DNA of 64,000 bases from Frigoribacterium sp. PhB24 (GCF_003755185.1 NZ_RKIC01000011.1:345018-409017), one strand, 5' to 3'. Shown: positions 33,928 through 43,116, counted from the stretch's first letter. Notes: a model not told the origin generated them from the letters alone. Made by a program: numbers and translations.

Positions 33928-34224
33928 TCAGGACGCGGAGCGGAGCAACCGGGCGAAATGCTCGCTGTCGCGCGCCCGTCGGCGGACGGCGGCGACGCGG
34001 CAGACCACGATCGCGACGACGCCCGGGACGACGAGTCCGGCCACCCAGATCCAGCCACCGTCGGCCGGCCAACCCGCCCAGGTGAGTGCCTCCCACACGA
34101 TCGCGGCGACCGCCGCACCGAAGGCCGGTGCGAGCAGCACGCCACGGGTGTCGGCGTCGGGTAGCGCGTAGTGGATGACGAAGCCGAGGACGGCGCCACC
34201 CAGGACGATGAAGAGGAGTTCCAC
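33928..34224 (-). CDS. Small three-helix membrane protein
   Basis: 98 residues, not recognised beyond its topology. Three hydrophobic segments (residues 3-20 LLFIVLGGAVLGFVIHYA; 29-50 VLLAPAFGAAVAAIVWEALTWAG; 57-77 WIWVAGLVVPGVVAIVVCRV) precede a basic tail (AAVRRRARDSEHFARLL). It starts 2 bp after the DUF3107 stop and so belongs to the same transcript. The function is unknown; the pairing with DUF3107 is frequent in Microbacteriaceae as far as I recall. Confidence 0.72.
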   Translation of the reverse strand: MELLFIVLGGAVLGFVIHYALPDADTRGVLLAPAFGAAVAAIVWEALTWAGWPADGGWIWVAGLVVPGVVAIVVCRVAAVRRRARDSEHFARLLRSAS

Positions 34225-34226
34225 GG

Positions 34227-34451
34227 CTAGCTGACGAACCCGACCTTGCGGCTCTCTTCGCTGCCGACCTCGACGTAGGCGAGCGACGCGGTGGGGACCA
34301 GGTAGGTCTTGCCCTTGGAGTCGGCGAGGGTGACGTACGACTTGCCGCCGTCGAGCGCGTCGCCGACGACCTTCTCGACCTCGTCGGCGGTCTGCGCCGT
34401 CTCGAAGCTGATCTCACGGGGGCTGTTGGTGATGCCGATGCGAATGTCCAC
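34227..34451 (-). CDS. DUF3107 family small protein
   Basis: 74-residue protein of the actinobacterial DUF3107 family, function unknown. The signature is present throughout: MDIRIGITNSPREISFET, EVEKVVGDAL, YVTLADSKGKTYLVPTASLAYVEVG. It looks like a small alpha/beta protein that would use an exposed sheet for dimerisation or binding. The GTG start is preceded by TATCGT exactly 6 nt upstream and no ribosome binding site (leaderless). The downstream 98-residue membrane protein is co-transcribed. It is divergent from adnA. Confidence 0.88.
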   Translation of the reverse strand: MDIRIGITNSPREISFETAQTADEVEKVVGDALDGGKSYVTLADSKGKTYLVPTASLAYVEVGSEESRKVGFVS

Positions 34452-34463
34452 GTGGTCACGATA
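34452..34463 (-). promoter_or_regulatory. Leaderless-type -10 box of the DUF3107 gene
   Basis: TATCGT (34463-34458, read leftwards) ends 6 nt before the GTG at 34451. Confidence 0.5.
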
Positions 34464-34578
34464 ACCGACGGCGCCGCTCTCACGTCGTCGCGTTCACTGT
34501 CGGCGCACAAGCGGCGATCCGTCGGCCCGCCGCCGGTCTCCGGCTCGTCGGTCCGACCTCGATGTCGGTGCGAGCCGA

Positions 34579-34590
34579 TAGCGTCGGGGC
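34579..34590 (+). promoter_or_regulatory. Leaderless-type -10 box of adnA
   Basis: TAGCGT (34579-34584) ends 6 nt before the ATG at 34591. Confidence 0.5.
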
Positions 34591-37500
34591 ATGGCCTCGA
34601 CCGTCTCCCCGCCCGTGTCGGGCCCGACACGCCCCGCGGTCCAGCCGGCCCTCGACGACTCACAACGGGCCGTGCTCGACCTGCCCGCCGGGCGGTCGGC
34701 GGCGGTCGTGGGTGCGCCGGGGTCGGGCAAGACCCGCACGCTCGTCGAGTTCGTGGTCGACCGAGTCGAGGTGCGCGGGTGGGGCCCGACCGCCGTCATG
34801 GCGCTCGCCCCGACGCGGTCGACCGCCACGACCCTGCGCGACGTGATCGCGTCGAGGCTCACCGTGCCGACCCCCGGCCCCCTGGCCCGCACCGTCTCGT
34901 CCCTCGCGTTCGACGTGGTCGGACACGCGGCACGACTCGTGGGCCTCCCGACGCCGACCCTGCTGACCGGCGGCGACCAGGACAGCATCGTCCGCTCCTT
35001 GCTCGAGGGGCACGAGGTCGACGGCACCGGTCCGTCCTGGCCCGATGGGCTGGGCCCGTCCGTGCGCCGGCTCCGCGGATTCCGCACCGAGCTCCGCGAG
35101 GTGTTGATGCGCTCGACCGAGCATCGCATCGGATCGGACGGGCTGAGACGAGCCGCCGAACGGGCCGGCCGGCCCGAATGGGCCGCGGTCGCGGACTTCC
35201 GTGACGAGTACCTGAGCGTGCTCGACGCGGCCCGGGGCGGGCACCTCGACTCGGCCGACCTCGTCGACCACGCCGTCGCCGCCCTCGACCGCGGCGAGAC
35301 CTCTCCGGTCGTCGAGGGGCTGCGAGTCGTCCTCGTCGACGACGCGCAAGAAGCGACCGAGTCGACCTTGGCGTTGCTGAGGGCCCTGACCCGACGGGGT
35401 GTCGCCGTGGTCGCGTTCGGCGACCCCGACCTCTCGACCAGTGCGTTCCGCGGTGGCACCCCCGACGTGCTCGGCCGGCTCGGCCCCCGACTCGGTCTGT
35501 CGGACGTCGAGACCCTGTACCTCTCCACGGCCCACCGGCATCACCCACCGCTCCGTGACCTCGTGCAGCGCGTCACGTCGAGGATCGGCACGGCCGGCGC
35601 CGGTCGCCAGCACGCCGCGACGGCGGCCCAGGTCACCGAGCCCTCCGAGGGCGGGGCCACGACCGACTCCACCGTGCCCCCGATCGTCACCGTCCGGGCC
35701 GACAGCCCGACCCACGAAGTGGCGTCGGTCGCACGGCTGCTGCGCGAGCACCACCTCGTCCGCCGGGTGCCGTGGTCGCGCATGATGGTCGTCGTCCGCA
35801 GCGGTGGGCAGGTGGACGGCGTCGCCCGGGGGCTGCAACTCGCCGAGGTGCCGACCCGCACCTCCGTCGCCGGACGCGCCGTGCGCGACGAGCACGCCGC
35901 GCGCCATCTGCTGCTCGCCGCCTCCGTGGCGGTCGGACGCGACGAACTCACCGTCGAGCTCGCGACCGAGTTGCTGCTGGGGCCCCTCGCCGGGTTCGAC
36001 CCGCTCTCGCTGCGACGGCTGAGGCTCGCGCTTCGAGCCGACGAGCTCAAGGCGGGCGGAGTCCGCTCGGCCGACGACCTGCTGGTCGAAGCCCTCGAGG
36101 GCGCCGGCCGGTTCGTCACGATCGACTCGAGGTTCGCGGCCCGAGCCGGGCGTTTCTCGACCAGCCTCGACGCGGCCCGTCGTGCCGCCGCGACCGGAGC
36201 CAGCATCGAAGAGGTGCTCTGGGGTCTGTGGGAGCGCAGCGGGCTGGCGGCCGAATGGTCGGTGCAGAGCGACGGCCGTGGCATCGTGGCCGCCGAGGCC
36301 GACCGACACCTCGACGGCGTCGTCGCACTGTTCACCGCTGCCAAACGGTTCGTCGAGCGCACCCCCGAGGCACCGGCTGGTGCCTTCCTCGACTCATTGC
36401 TCGGGGCCGAGGTCCCCGAAGACACGCTCTCGCCGCAGGCGACGGCCGAGACGGTGCTGGTCTGCTCACCGTCCAATGCCGTGGGCGTCGAGGTCGACGT
36501 CGTCGTCGCCGCCCGCCTGCAGGACGGCGTGTGGCCGAACCTCCGCGTCCGTGGCGGGCTCCTCGCGCCCGACGAGCTCGTGGCCCTGGCCGAACGCGGC
36601 CTGTTCGAGACCCGGCCCGATCAGCCCGGCGAGGTCGACGACCAGGACGCCGAACCGGACGTCCCCTCCGATGCCCGGGCCGCTGTGCTGTCCGACGAGC
36701 TGCGCATGTTCGCGCTCACGGTGTCGCGGGCAACGCGGCAGGTCGTGCTCTCGTGCACCTCGAACGACGACGAGGGTCCTTCGCCGTTCTTCCGGCTGCT
36801 GCCCGCCGACTGCCCCGAGGCCCCCGCAGGTCATCCCCTGTCGCTCAGGGGGCTCGTCGGGCACCTGCGGCACGTGCTCGTGTCGTCGCCTCATGGTCCC
36901 CGGGCGGACGACGCGGTCGACGCCCTGGCCCGCCTCGCCGGCGAGGGCGTGGCCGGCGCGTCGCCTGACGACTGGTACGGGCTGCTCGACCCGACCACCA
37001 CCGAACCGCTCATCGACCTCGACGACCCCGAGGCCCGCGTCCCGGTCTCACCGTCGCAGCTCGGGTCGTTCGAAGAGTGCCCGCTGCACTGGTTCGTCGA
37101 CCGGTTCGGCGGGTCCCCGCCCAACGCGGCCATGGGCCTGGGCACGGTGCTGCACGACGTCATGGAGCACGCCGAGGGCACCGACGTCGACTCGCTCTGG
37201 CGGGCGGTCGAGGCGCGTTGGCCCGAGCTCGAGTTCGAGTCGGCCTGGATCGCCGAGTCCGAGAGGCGCCGGGCGCTCGCCATGACCGAGAGCCTCTCCG
37301 CGTACCTCCGGGATTTCCAGGCGTCGGGCGGCAGCCTGCTCGGAGCCGAGTCGACGTTCACGCTCGACATCGGACCGGCGCGCCTGCGAGGCTCGATCGA
37401 CCGGGTGGAGCGCACCCGTGACGGCGCCGCCGTCATCGTCGACCTCAAGACGGGGCGGTCGGCCCCGACGTCGCCGCAGTCCGTGGCCGAGCACCCGCAG

Positions 37501-37797
37501 CTCGGCACCTACCAGGTCGCCCTCGCCGACGGCGCGGTCGAGGCCGTGCCCGAGGGCACGCCGCCCGGCGGGGCGAAGCTCGTCATCGTGTCGTCGGGGG
37601 TGCGCGGCAAGCTCTACCGCGAGCCGGCGCAGGGCGCGTTCGACGACGACCAGCTCGCCGCGTTCCGCGCCCGGGTCGTCGACGCCGCCGAACACATGGC
37701 GGGCCGGGTGTTCGTCGGCCGCCTCGACGACCACTGCGAAGGACGGCACGGCGGGTCGTGCCGCATCCACGTGGTGGGCGAGGTGAGCGGCTCGTGA
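34591..37797 (+). CDS. adnA: AdnA-like helicase-nuclease subunit
   Basis: 1068-residue UvrD-like ATPase fused to a RecB-type nuclease, the A subunit of the actinobacterial AdnAB double-strand-break resection complex. Helicase motifs: Walker A VVGAPGSGKTRTL near residue 40, a diverged Walker B VVLVDDAQEAT, motif III GDPDLSTSAFRGG and motif VI-like FALTVSRATRQVVLS. The C-terminal PD-(D/E)xK domain has GTVLHDVMEHAE, SIDRVERTRDGAAVIVDLKTG and QLGTYQ. The four-cysteine Fe-S pattern expected around such nucleases is incomplete: I see FEECPLHWF and a final CEGRHGGSC only. The GTG of adnB overlaps its stop, so the subunits are made together. Confidence 0.88.
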   Translation: MASTVSPPVSGPTRPAVQPALDDSQRAVLDLPAGRSAAVVGAPGSGKTRTLVEFVVDRVEVRGWGPTAVMALAPTRSTATTLRDVIASRLTVPTPGPLARTVSSLAFDVVGHAARLVGLPTPTLLTGGDQDSIVRSLLEGHEVDGTGPSWPDGLGPSVRRLRGFRTELREVLMRSTEHRIGSDGLRRAAERAGRPEWAAVADFRDEYLSVLDAARGGHLDSADLVDHAVAALDRGETSPVVEGLRVVLVDDAQEATESTLALLRALTRRGVAVVAFGDPDLSTSAFRGGTPDVLGRLGPRLGLSDVETLYLSTAHRHHPPLRDLVQRVTSRIGTAGAGRQHAATAAQVTEPSEGGATTDSTVPPIVTVRADSPTHEVASVARLLREHHLVRRVPWSRMMVVVRSGGQVDGVARGLQLAEVPTRTSVAGRAVRDEHAARHLLLAASVAVGRDELTVELATELLLGPLAGFDPLSLRRLRLALRADELKAGGVRSADDLLVEALEGAGRFVTIDSRFAARAGRFSTSLDAARRAAATGASIEEVLWGLWERSGLAAEWSVQSDGRGIVAAEADRHLDGVVALFTAAKRFVERTPEAPAGAFLDSLLGAEVPEDTLSPQATAETVLVCSPSNAVGVEVDVVVAARLQDGVWPNLRVRGGLLAPDELVALAERGLFETRPDQPGEVDDQDAEPDVPSDARAAVLSDELRMFALTVSRATRQVVLSCTSNDDEGPSPFFRLLPADCPEAPAGHPLSLRGLVGHLRHVLVSSPHGPRADDAVDALARLAGEGVAGASPDDWYGLLDPTTTEPLIDLDDPEARVPVSPSQLGSFEECPLHWFVDRFGGSPPNAAMGLGTVLHDVMEHAEGTDVDSLWRAVEARWPELEFESAWIAESERRRALAMTESLSAYLRDFQASGGSLLGAESTFTLDIGPARLRGSIDRVERTRDGAAVIVDLKTGRSAPTSPQSVAEHPQLGTYQVALADGAVEAVPEGTPPGGAKLVIVSSGVRGKLYREPAQGAFDDDQLAAFRARVVDAAEHMAGRVFVGRLDDHCEGRHGGSCRIHVVGEVSGS

Positions 37798-40700
37798 CCG
37801 GGGTGGAGGGCGTGCGGGACACGGGCGGCCTCGGCGACGCGACCCGCGCCTCCTCGTCGCTTCTCGGCGCGGCCGAGATCGCCGACGCGCTGGGGCTGCC
37901 GACGCCGACCCCCGAGCAGCAGGCCGTCATCGAGGCGCCTCTCGAGCCCGCCCTCGTGGTGGCGGGCGCGGGCAGCGGCAAGACCGAGACGATGGCCAAC
38001 CGCGTGGTCTGGCTGCTGGCCAACCGTCTCGTCGGCGTCTCGCAGGTGTTGGGGCTCACGTTCACCCGAAAGGCCGCCGGCGAGCTCGGCGAACGCATCG
38101 AACGGCGCATCGCGCAGCTCGCGGCCGTCGGGCTGCTCGGCGACGAGGTCGATCCGTTCGACGTGCCCACCGTCTCGACCTACAACGCGTTCGCCAACGC
38201 GATCTTCCGTGACAACGCCCTGCGGGTGGGCCGCGAGAGCGAGTCGCAGGTGCTCGGCGACGCGTCCGCCTGGCAGCTGGCACGCTCACTCGTCGTGGGC
38301 AGCCACGACGAACGCCTCGCCGGGCTCGGTCGGAGCGTCGACGGCATCACCGAGGCCGTCCTCCGTCTCAGCCACGCTCTGAGCGAGAACGTCACGGGGC
38401 CCGAGCCCGTGGCGCGCCTGGCCGACCGGTTCCTCGACCTCGCGAGCCTGCCGTCGACCAAGGGCAGCGCCTACAAGTCGGTCGTCGACGCCGTCGGTGC
38501 GGTGTCGGCCCTGCCTCCGCTGCTCGAGCTCGCCGCGGCGTTCGCCGACGAGAAGGCTCGCCGCGGCCTCGTCGAGTACTCGGACCAGGTGGCCCTGGCG
38601 CTCGAGGTCTGCGAGACCGCGCCCGGTGTCGTGACCGAGCTGCGCGACCGGTACCGTGTCGTGCTGCTCGACGAGTACCAGGACACCAGCGTCGTCCAGA
38701 CCACCCTGCTGTCCCGTCTCTTCGAGGGCACCGGGGTCATGGCGGTCGGCGATCCCCACCAGTCGATCTACGGGTTTCGCGGTGCCAGCGCCGCGAACCT
38801 CGGACGGTTCCCGGTCGACTTCGGCGCTCGACCCGACGCCGTGTTCAGCCTCTCGACGAGCTGGCGCAACGCGTCACGCGTGCTCGACGCGGCGAACACC
38901 GTCGTGGCCGAGCTCGCTCGGACCTCCGGTGCCATCGTGGGTGAGCTGCGTCCTCGGCCCGGCGCTCCCGAGGGGCGCGTCGAGTTGCTCTTCGACCAGA
39001 CGTTGCCGGGCGAGGCCGACCAGGTCGCGGCCTGGCTGCAGGGCGAGCTGGCCGTCCCCACGATCGTCGACGGCGAGCCCGCCCGCCGGACGGCCGCGTT
39101 GCTGTTCCGGTCCAAGAAGACCATGCCCGTCTTCGTCGAGGCACTCGCCGCACGCGGGGTGAAGTACCACGTCCTCGGCGTCGGCGGTCTGTTGCAACGA
39201 CCTGAGGTCGTCGACCTCGTGTCCTGCCTCCGGGTGCTGCACGACCCGTCGGCCGGTTCCGAGGCGATCCGCCTGATGGCCGGGGCCCGCTGGCGGATCG
39301 GTGTGCGCGACATCGCGCGGCTGCGCGACGTCGCGTCGTGGCTCTTCTCGCACGACCACGCCCAGCAGCGCCTCGACGACGACGTCGCCGCCGGGTTCCG
39401 GGCATCGGTCGCCGTCGGCGAGCACGGCTCGATCGTCGACGCCCTCGACTTCGTGGCCACAGCGCCCGTGACCCACCGGCAGCTCGCCGCCTTCAGCGAC
39501 GAGGGGCTCACCCGCCTGAGGCGGTTGGGCTCGCAGCTCGCCTTCCTCCGGGGCCGCACGGGGCTCGACCTCGTCGACCTGGTCACCCTGGTCGAGCACG
39601 AGATGCTCCTCGACGTCGAGGTCGCGGCGGCCACCGGGGCGCCTTCGGGTGGTGCCTGGCTGCAGGCCTTCGAAGACGAGCTGGCAGGGTACGTCGCCAC
39701 CGACGAGAACGCGGGGCTCGGGGGCTTCCTGTCGTGGCTCGAGGCGGCCGAGCGCCGTGACGACATGGGGCCGCGGTCCGAGCAGGCCGAGCGGGGCACC
39801 GTGCAGCTGCTGACCATCCACGGGTCGAAGGGACTCGAATGGGATGTCGTGGCGGTACCCCGGATGGTCGAGGGCGAGCTGCCGGGCACCTCCCGCGAGG
39901 GCGTGGGCTGGCTCGGCTTCGGCGAGCTGCCGTACGAGTTCCGCGGCGACGCCGCCGAGCTGCCCGTGCTCGGCTGGCAGGGCGTGGCCGACCAGAAGGA
40001 GTTCGACCAAGCGCTGAAGGCGTTCAAGGACGAGCTGGTCGTCCGCCACCAGGCCGAAGAGCGGCGGTTGGCCTACGTCGCGCTCACCCGGGCCCGTGAC
40101 GCCCTGCTCGTCAGCGGTTCCTTCTGGACGAGCGCGGTGCGCCCGCGTCCGGCGAGCCGGTTCGTCGTCGAGCTGGCCGAGAGGGGACTCGTCCCGCCCG
40201 GTGACCTGCCCGAGCGACCCGACGACGAGGAGAACCCCCTGGCCTCCGCCTCGCGCGAGCTCAGCTGGCCCCTCGACCCGCTGGGTCAGCGCCGCGCCGT
40301 CGTCGAGGACGCCGCGGCCCGGGTCTCCGCGGCAGTCGAGCGACGCTCGAGGGACGAGCTCGTCGACACGGTGAAGCCGCCGTCCCGGTCGAGATGGTCG
40401 GCCGACATCGATCTGCTGCTGCTCGAACGCGACGCCGCCCGGTCAGGGACAGGGGTGGTGCCCCTGCCACAGCGCATCCCCGCCTCACGCTTCAAGGACT
40501 ACGTCGACGACCCGGCGGCGGTCGCCGCCGCGCTGCGTCGGCCCTTGCCGGAGAGGCCCTACCGGGCCACCCGTCTCGGCACGCTGTTCCACGAGTGGGT
40601 TGAGGAGCGTTTCCGGCCGACGGGGCGGGCCGAGACCCTCGACGCCTGGCGAGACGAGAGCGATCTCGACGACGAACGCGTCGGCTCGCCCGGGACGGGC

Positions 40701-41117
40701 CCGGTCGATCCCGACGACGCGAGGAGGTTCGCGCAGCTGGTCGCGACCTTCGAGCGGTCCGCCTGGGCGTCGCTCGAGCCGAAGGACGTCGAACTCGAGA
40801 TCCACCTCCCGCTCGGCAGTCGGACCGTCATCTGCAAGATCGACGCCGTGTTCGCACGTGACGGTCGGTTCGAGGTCGTCGACTGGAAGACCGGCAAGGC
40901 GCCGACCGACGACGCCGACCTCGAGCTCAAGCAGCTCCAGCTGGCCCTCTACCGTGAGGCCTACGCACGGTTCAGGGGCATTCCCGCCGAGAGCATCGAC
41001 GCCGTGTTCTACTTCGTCGCGGACGACGTGGTGCTGCGCCCCCGGCACGTGGCCGACCGCAGCGAACTCGTCGGGCTCTGGCAGCGGGTCGAGGCGCAGA
41101 CCTCGTCTCAGACGTGA
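37794..41117 (+). CDS. adnB: AdnB-like helicase-nuclease subunit
   Basis: 1107-residue partner of AdnA and probable lead motor. Helicase motifs are canonical: Q-motif TPTPEQQAVIEAP, Walker A VAGAGSGKTETM, motif Ia LTFTRKAAGELGERI, Walker B VVLLDEYQDTSVVQ, motif III GDPHQSIYGFRGA, motif IV STSWRN, motif V TIHGSKGLEWDVV and motif VI RLAYVALTRARDAL. The C-terminal nuclease has GTLFHEWVEERF, ICKIDAVFARDGRFEVVDWKTGKAP (catalytic D-x-K) and LQLALYREAYA. No Fe-S cysteine cluster is visible. The N-terminal residues GDATRASSS encode an exact copy of the dispersed 13-mer. The GTG start is in a GTGA overlap with adnA. Confidence 0.92.
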   Translation: MTGVEGVRDTGGLGDATRASSSLLGAAEIADALGLPTPTPEQQAVIEAPLEPALVVAGAGSGKTETMANRVVWLLANRLVGVSQVLGLTFTRKAAGELGERIERRIAQLAAVGLLGDEVDPFDVPTVSTYNAFANAIFRDNALRVGRESESQVLGDASAWQLARSLVVGSHDERLAGLGRSVDGITEAVLRLSHALSENVTGPEPVARLADRFLDLASLPSTKGSAYKSVVDAVGAVSALPPLLELAAAFADEKARRGLVEYSDQVALALEVCETAPGVVTELRDRYRVVLLDEYQDTSVVQTTLLSRLFEGTGVMAVGDPHQSIYGFRGASAANLGRFPVDFGARPDAVFSLSTSWRNASRVLDAANTVVAELARTSGAIVGELRPRPGAPEGRVELLFDQTLPGEADQVAAWLQGELAVPTIVDGEPARRTAALLFRSKKTMPVFVEALAARGVKYHVLGVGGLLQRPEVVDLVSCLRVLHDPSAGSEAIRLMAGARWRIGVRDIARLRDVASWLFSHDHAQQRLDDDVAAGFRASVAVGEHGSIVDALDFVATAPVTHRQLAAFSDEGLTRLRRLGSQLAFLRGRTGLDLVDLVTLVEHEMLLDVEVAAATGAPSGGAWLQAFEDELAGYVATDENAGLGGFLSWLEAAERRDDMGPRSEQAERGTVQLLTIHGSKGLEWDVVAVPRMVEGELPGTSREGVGWLGFGELPYEFRGDAAELPVLGWQGVADQKEFDQALKAFKDELVVRHQAEERRLAYVALTRARDALLVSGSFWTSAVRPRPASRFVVELAERGLVPPGDLPERPDDEENPLASASRELSWPLDPLGQRRAVVEDAAARVSAAVERRSRDELVDTVKPPSRSRWSADIDLLLLERDAARSGTGVVPLPQRIPASRFKDYVDDPAAVAAALRRPLPERPYRATRLGTLFHEWVEERFRPTGRAETLDAWRDESDLDDERVGSPGTGPVDPDDARRFAQLVATFERSAWASLEPKDVELEIHLPLGSRTVICKIDAVFARDGRFEVVDWKTGKAPTDDADLELKQLQLALYREAYARFRGIPAESIDAVFYFVADDVVLRPRHVADRSELVGLWQRVEAQTSSQT
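37841..37853 (+). repeat. Exact copy 3 of dispersed 13-mer GACCCGCGCCTCC
   Basis: Inside the first 20 codons of adnB, read as ATRASS. The match continues TCG, as in copy 2. Confidence 0.7.
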
Positions 41118-42109
41118 CGGCGTTCGGTCGCCTCGAGCAGGTCCTCGACGCCGTCGACGTCGAGGGCGGCGGTCGAGCCCGATCCGATGCCGGCCCGGCG
41201 ACCACCGGGCAACGAGTCGACGAGCTTCGTCATCATCTCGACGGCGTCGTCGACGACCGATGTGTTCTTCGTGCCCGTGCCGTGCAGCAGCCATTTCGCC
41301 AGGTCGAGTTCGCGGTACAGGGTGGCCCGGTGTCGTAGCTGGTGATCGCTCGTCCCGCGAGCGGTGTTGTACGCCTCGAAAGCCGTGTCGATCGCCTCGG
41401 GGCTCGGGGCGCCGAGCAACCAGGCGAGGTCGCGGGCCGGGTCGCCGACCTGCAGGTCGTGCCAGCCGATCACGCCGCTGACGGTGTCGCCGAGGACGAG
41501 CACCGAACCGGCGTCGAGGGAGCCGTTGACGACCGTGGGCTGGAACTGCCACAGCACCGAGTCCTGGATCGCGGCCTCCCAGCGCTCGAGCAGCGCAGCG
41601 GGCAGCAGGCGCGTCGAGGCCGCGCGATCGACCAGCGCCGCCGAGGACCGCATGGCCTCGAACGGCGTGTGGCTGGTCAGGCCGGCGTCGGTCACGAAAC
41701 TCGTCGGCAGCGAGTGGATCGCCGCCACCGCGCGGCCGAGAGCCGTCGGCAGATCGCTGGTCGCGGTGAGTCGCGAGATCGAGAGGTGCTTGCCCGGGAC
41801 GACGTCGTAGACGATTCCGCGGGTGCGACCGATCGGGGCTTGGCCACGGTAGGCGGGGACGTCGAACGAGAGGCGCCCGCGGACCCCCGCGCTCAGGGCG
41901 CGCAGGGCGACGAGGTCGGACGACTGCTCGGCCTCGGCTCGTTGCGAGCGGGGGACGCGGACGATGCAGTGCTCTCCGGCGCGTCCGTCGACGAGCGCGG
42001 AGTCGAAGTCGCCACCCGTCTCGCTGCCGTGGCGTGACGCACGCGTGACGTCCAGGTCCGCGACGGCGGCCGTGGCCAGCGCGGCTAGAGTGAGATGAGA
42101 TCTGGCCAT
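41108..42109 (-). CDS. Aminoglycoside/macrolide phosphotransferase-fold protein with degenerate active site
   Basis: 333 residues with the APH/choline-kinase fold: an N-lobe (residues about 30-100), a hinge, and a C-lobe ending DLQVGDPARDLAWLLG. The catalytic loop, normally HGDxxxxN, reads VVNGSLDAGSVLV, so the three key residues are replaced (Asn195, Ser197, Ser202). The metal-binding Asp of the following IDW motif is Gly215 (VIGWHD). It therefore looks like a pseudokinase rather than a resistance enzyme. TACCCT lies 6 nt upstream of the ATG (leaderless). It is convergent with adnB, overlapping it by 10 bp, and divergent from nudC. A phosphotransferase-like gene at this spot is common in actinobacteria. 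Confidence 0.82.
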   Translation of the reverse strand: MARSHLTLAALATAAVADLDVTRASRHGSETGGDFDSALVDGRAGEHCIVRVPRSQRAEAEQSSDLVALRALSAGVRGRLSFDVPAYRGQAPIGRTRGIVYDVVPGKHLSISRLTATSDLPTALGRAVAAIHSLPTSFVTDAGLTSHTPFEAMRSSAALVDRAASTRLLPAALLERWEAAIQDSVLWQFQPTVVNGSLDAGSVLVLGDTVSGVIGWHDLQVGDPARDLAWLLGAPSPEAIDTAFEAYNTARGTSDHQLRHRATLYRELDLAKWLLHGTGTKNTSVVDDAVEMMTKLVDSLPGGRRAGIGSGSTAALDVDGVEDLLEATERRHV

Positions 42110-42121
42110 GCCCTCAGGGTA
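42110..42121 (-). promoter_or_regulatory. Leaderless-type -10 box of the APH-fold gene
   Basis: TACCCT (42121-42116, read leftwards) ends 6 nt before the ATG at 42109. Confidence 0.5.
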
Positions 42122-42183
42122 GGCCGCTGCACGCGGTGCCCTGCCGTGCGCCACGCTGTCAACTCGCGATGATTGGTCGTCCG

Positions 42184-43116
42184 ATGTCCACTCCTCTCAC
42201 GTCCCGCCTCCCGCTGTCCCGCCACCAGGTCGACCGGGACTACCTCACCCGTGAGCGTGACGGAGTCGTCGACGAGCTTCTCGCGTCGGCCGCCACCCGT
42301 GTGCTGCCGGTGTGGCGCGGGCGCACGCTGATGGCGTCGCCCGACTCCCTCGCCCTGTTGCCGGCCATCTCGGTGCCGACCGCCGACGACTACGTCTACC
42401 TCGGCGTCTCGAAGGACCCCTCGGCCGCCGAGCCGGTGGGGACGCCCGTCCTCGCGGCGCTGCTCGACGACGACCGTGCTCGTGCGCTGGCGGCGGACGA
42501 CTCGGCCTGGGGCAGCCCGCGGGTGTCGGGCACGGCGTTGAGTGCCCGCGACGCGGGCCTGGCCGTCGAGGCCGTGGCCGTGGCGAACTGGCACGACTCG
42601 CACCGGTTCTCGCCGCGCACCGGCCGTCGACTGGTGACCGAGAAGGCGGGCTGGGTCCGTCGCGACCCGGACGACGGCCACGAGGTCTTCCCACGGACCG
42701 ACCCCGCGATCATCGTCGGCGTGACCGATGCCGCCGACCGCCTCCTGCTCGGCTCGAACGCTCTGTGGGAGCAGAACCGCTACTCGCTGCTCGCCGGCTT
42801 CGTCGAACCCGGCGAGTCCCTCGAGCACGCCGTGCAGCGCGAGATCTTCGAGGAGTCCGGCATCAACGTCGTGTCGCCGCGCTACCTCGGTTCGCAGCCG
42901 TGGCCGTTCCCGGCGAGCCTCATGCTCGGCTTCCGAGCCGAGGTCGACGCCGACGACCCCGGCACGCTCACCCCCGACGGGGCCGAGATCCTCGACCTGC
43001 GCTGGTTCAGCCGCGACGACCTCGTCGCCGGCCTGGGCGAGATCGTCCTGCCCGGTCGGACGTCCATCGCCCGCGCGATCATCGAGGACTGGTTCGGCGG
43101 CGAGATCGACCAGTGA
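42184..43116 (+). CDS. nudC: NAD(H) pyrophosphatase NudC, zinc-ribbon cysteines lost
   Basis: 310-residue Nudix hydrolase that cleaves NAD(H) and, in some bacteria, removes NAD caps from RNA. The Nudix box is complete (GFVEPGESLEHAVQREIFEESGI), followed by the NudC-specific SQPWPFPASLM. In E. coli NudC four cysteines bind zinc before the Nudix domain; here the same segment (NWHDSHRFSPRTGRRLVTEK, then GHEVFPRTDPAI) has none. The ATG at 42184 gives the usual N-terminus; in-frame starts at 42136 and 42169 are possible, and no clear ribosome binding site decides. Its TGA overlaps the GTG of the UvrD-type gene. Confidence 0.9.
   Translation: MSTPLTSRLPLSRHQVDRDYLTRERDGVVDELLASAATRVLPVWRGRTLMASPDSLALLPAISVPTADDYVYLGVSKDPSAAEPVGTPVLAALLDDDRARALAADDSAWGSPRVSGTALSARDAGLAVEAVAVANWHDSHRFSPRTGRRLVTEKAGWVRRDPDDGHEVFPRTDPAIIVGVTDAADRLLLGSNALWEQNRYSLLAGFVEPGESLEHAVQREIFEESGINVVSPRYLGSQPWPFPASLMLGFRAEVDADDPGTLTPDGAEILDLRWFSRDDLVAGLGEIVLPGRTSIARAIIEDWFGGEIDQ

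Noticed and set aside
34452-35204. 250-codon + strand open frame overlapping the start of adnA
   Set aside because: Out of frame with adnA, which has complete helicase motifs; composition is Arg/Pro-rich shadow sequence.
41108-42109. Macrolide or aminoglycoside resistance gene
   Set aside because: The catalytic HGDxxxxN and metal-binding residues are replaced, and the gene lies in a conserved housekeeping block, so a resistance call is not justified.
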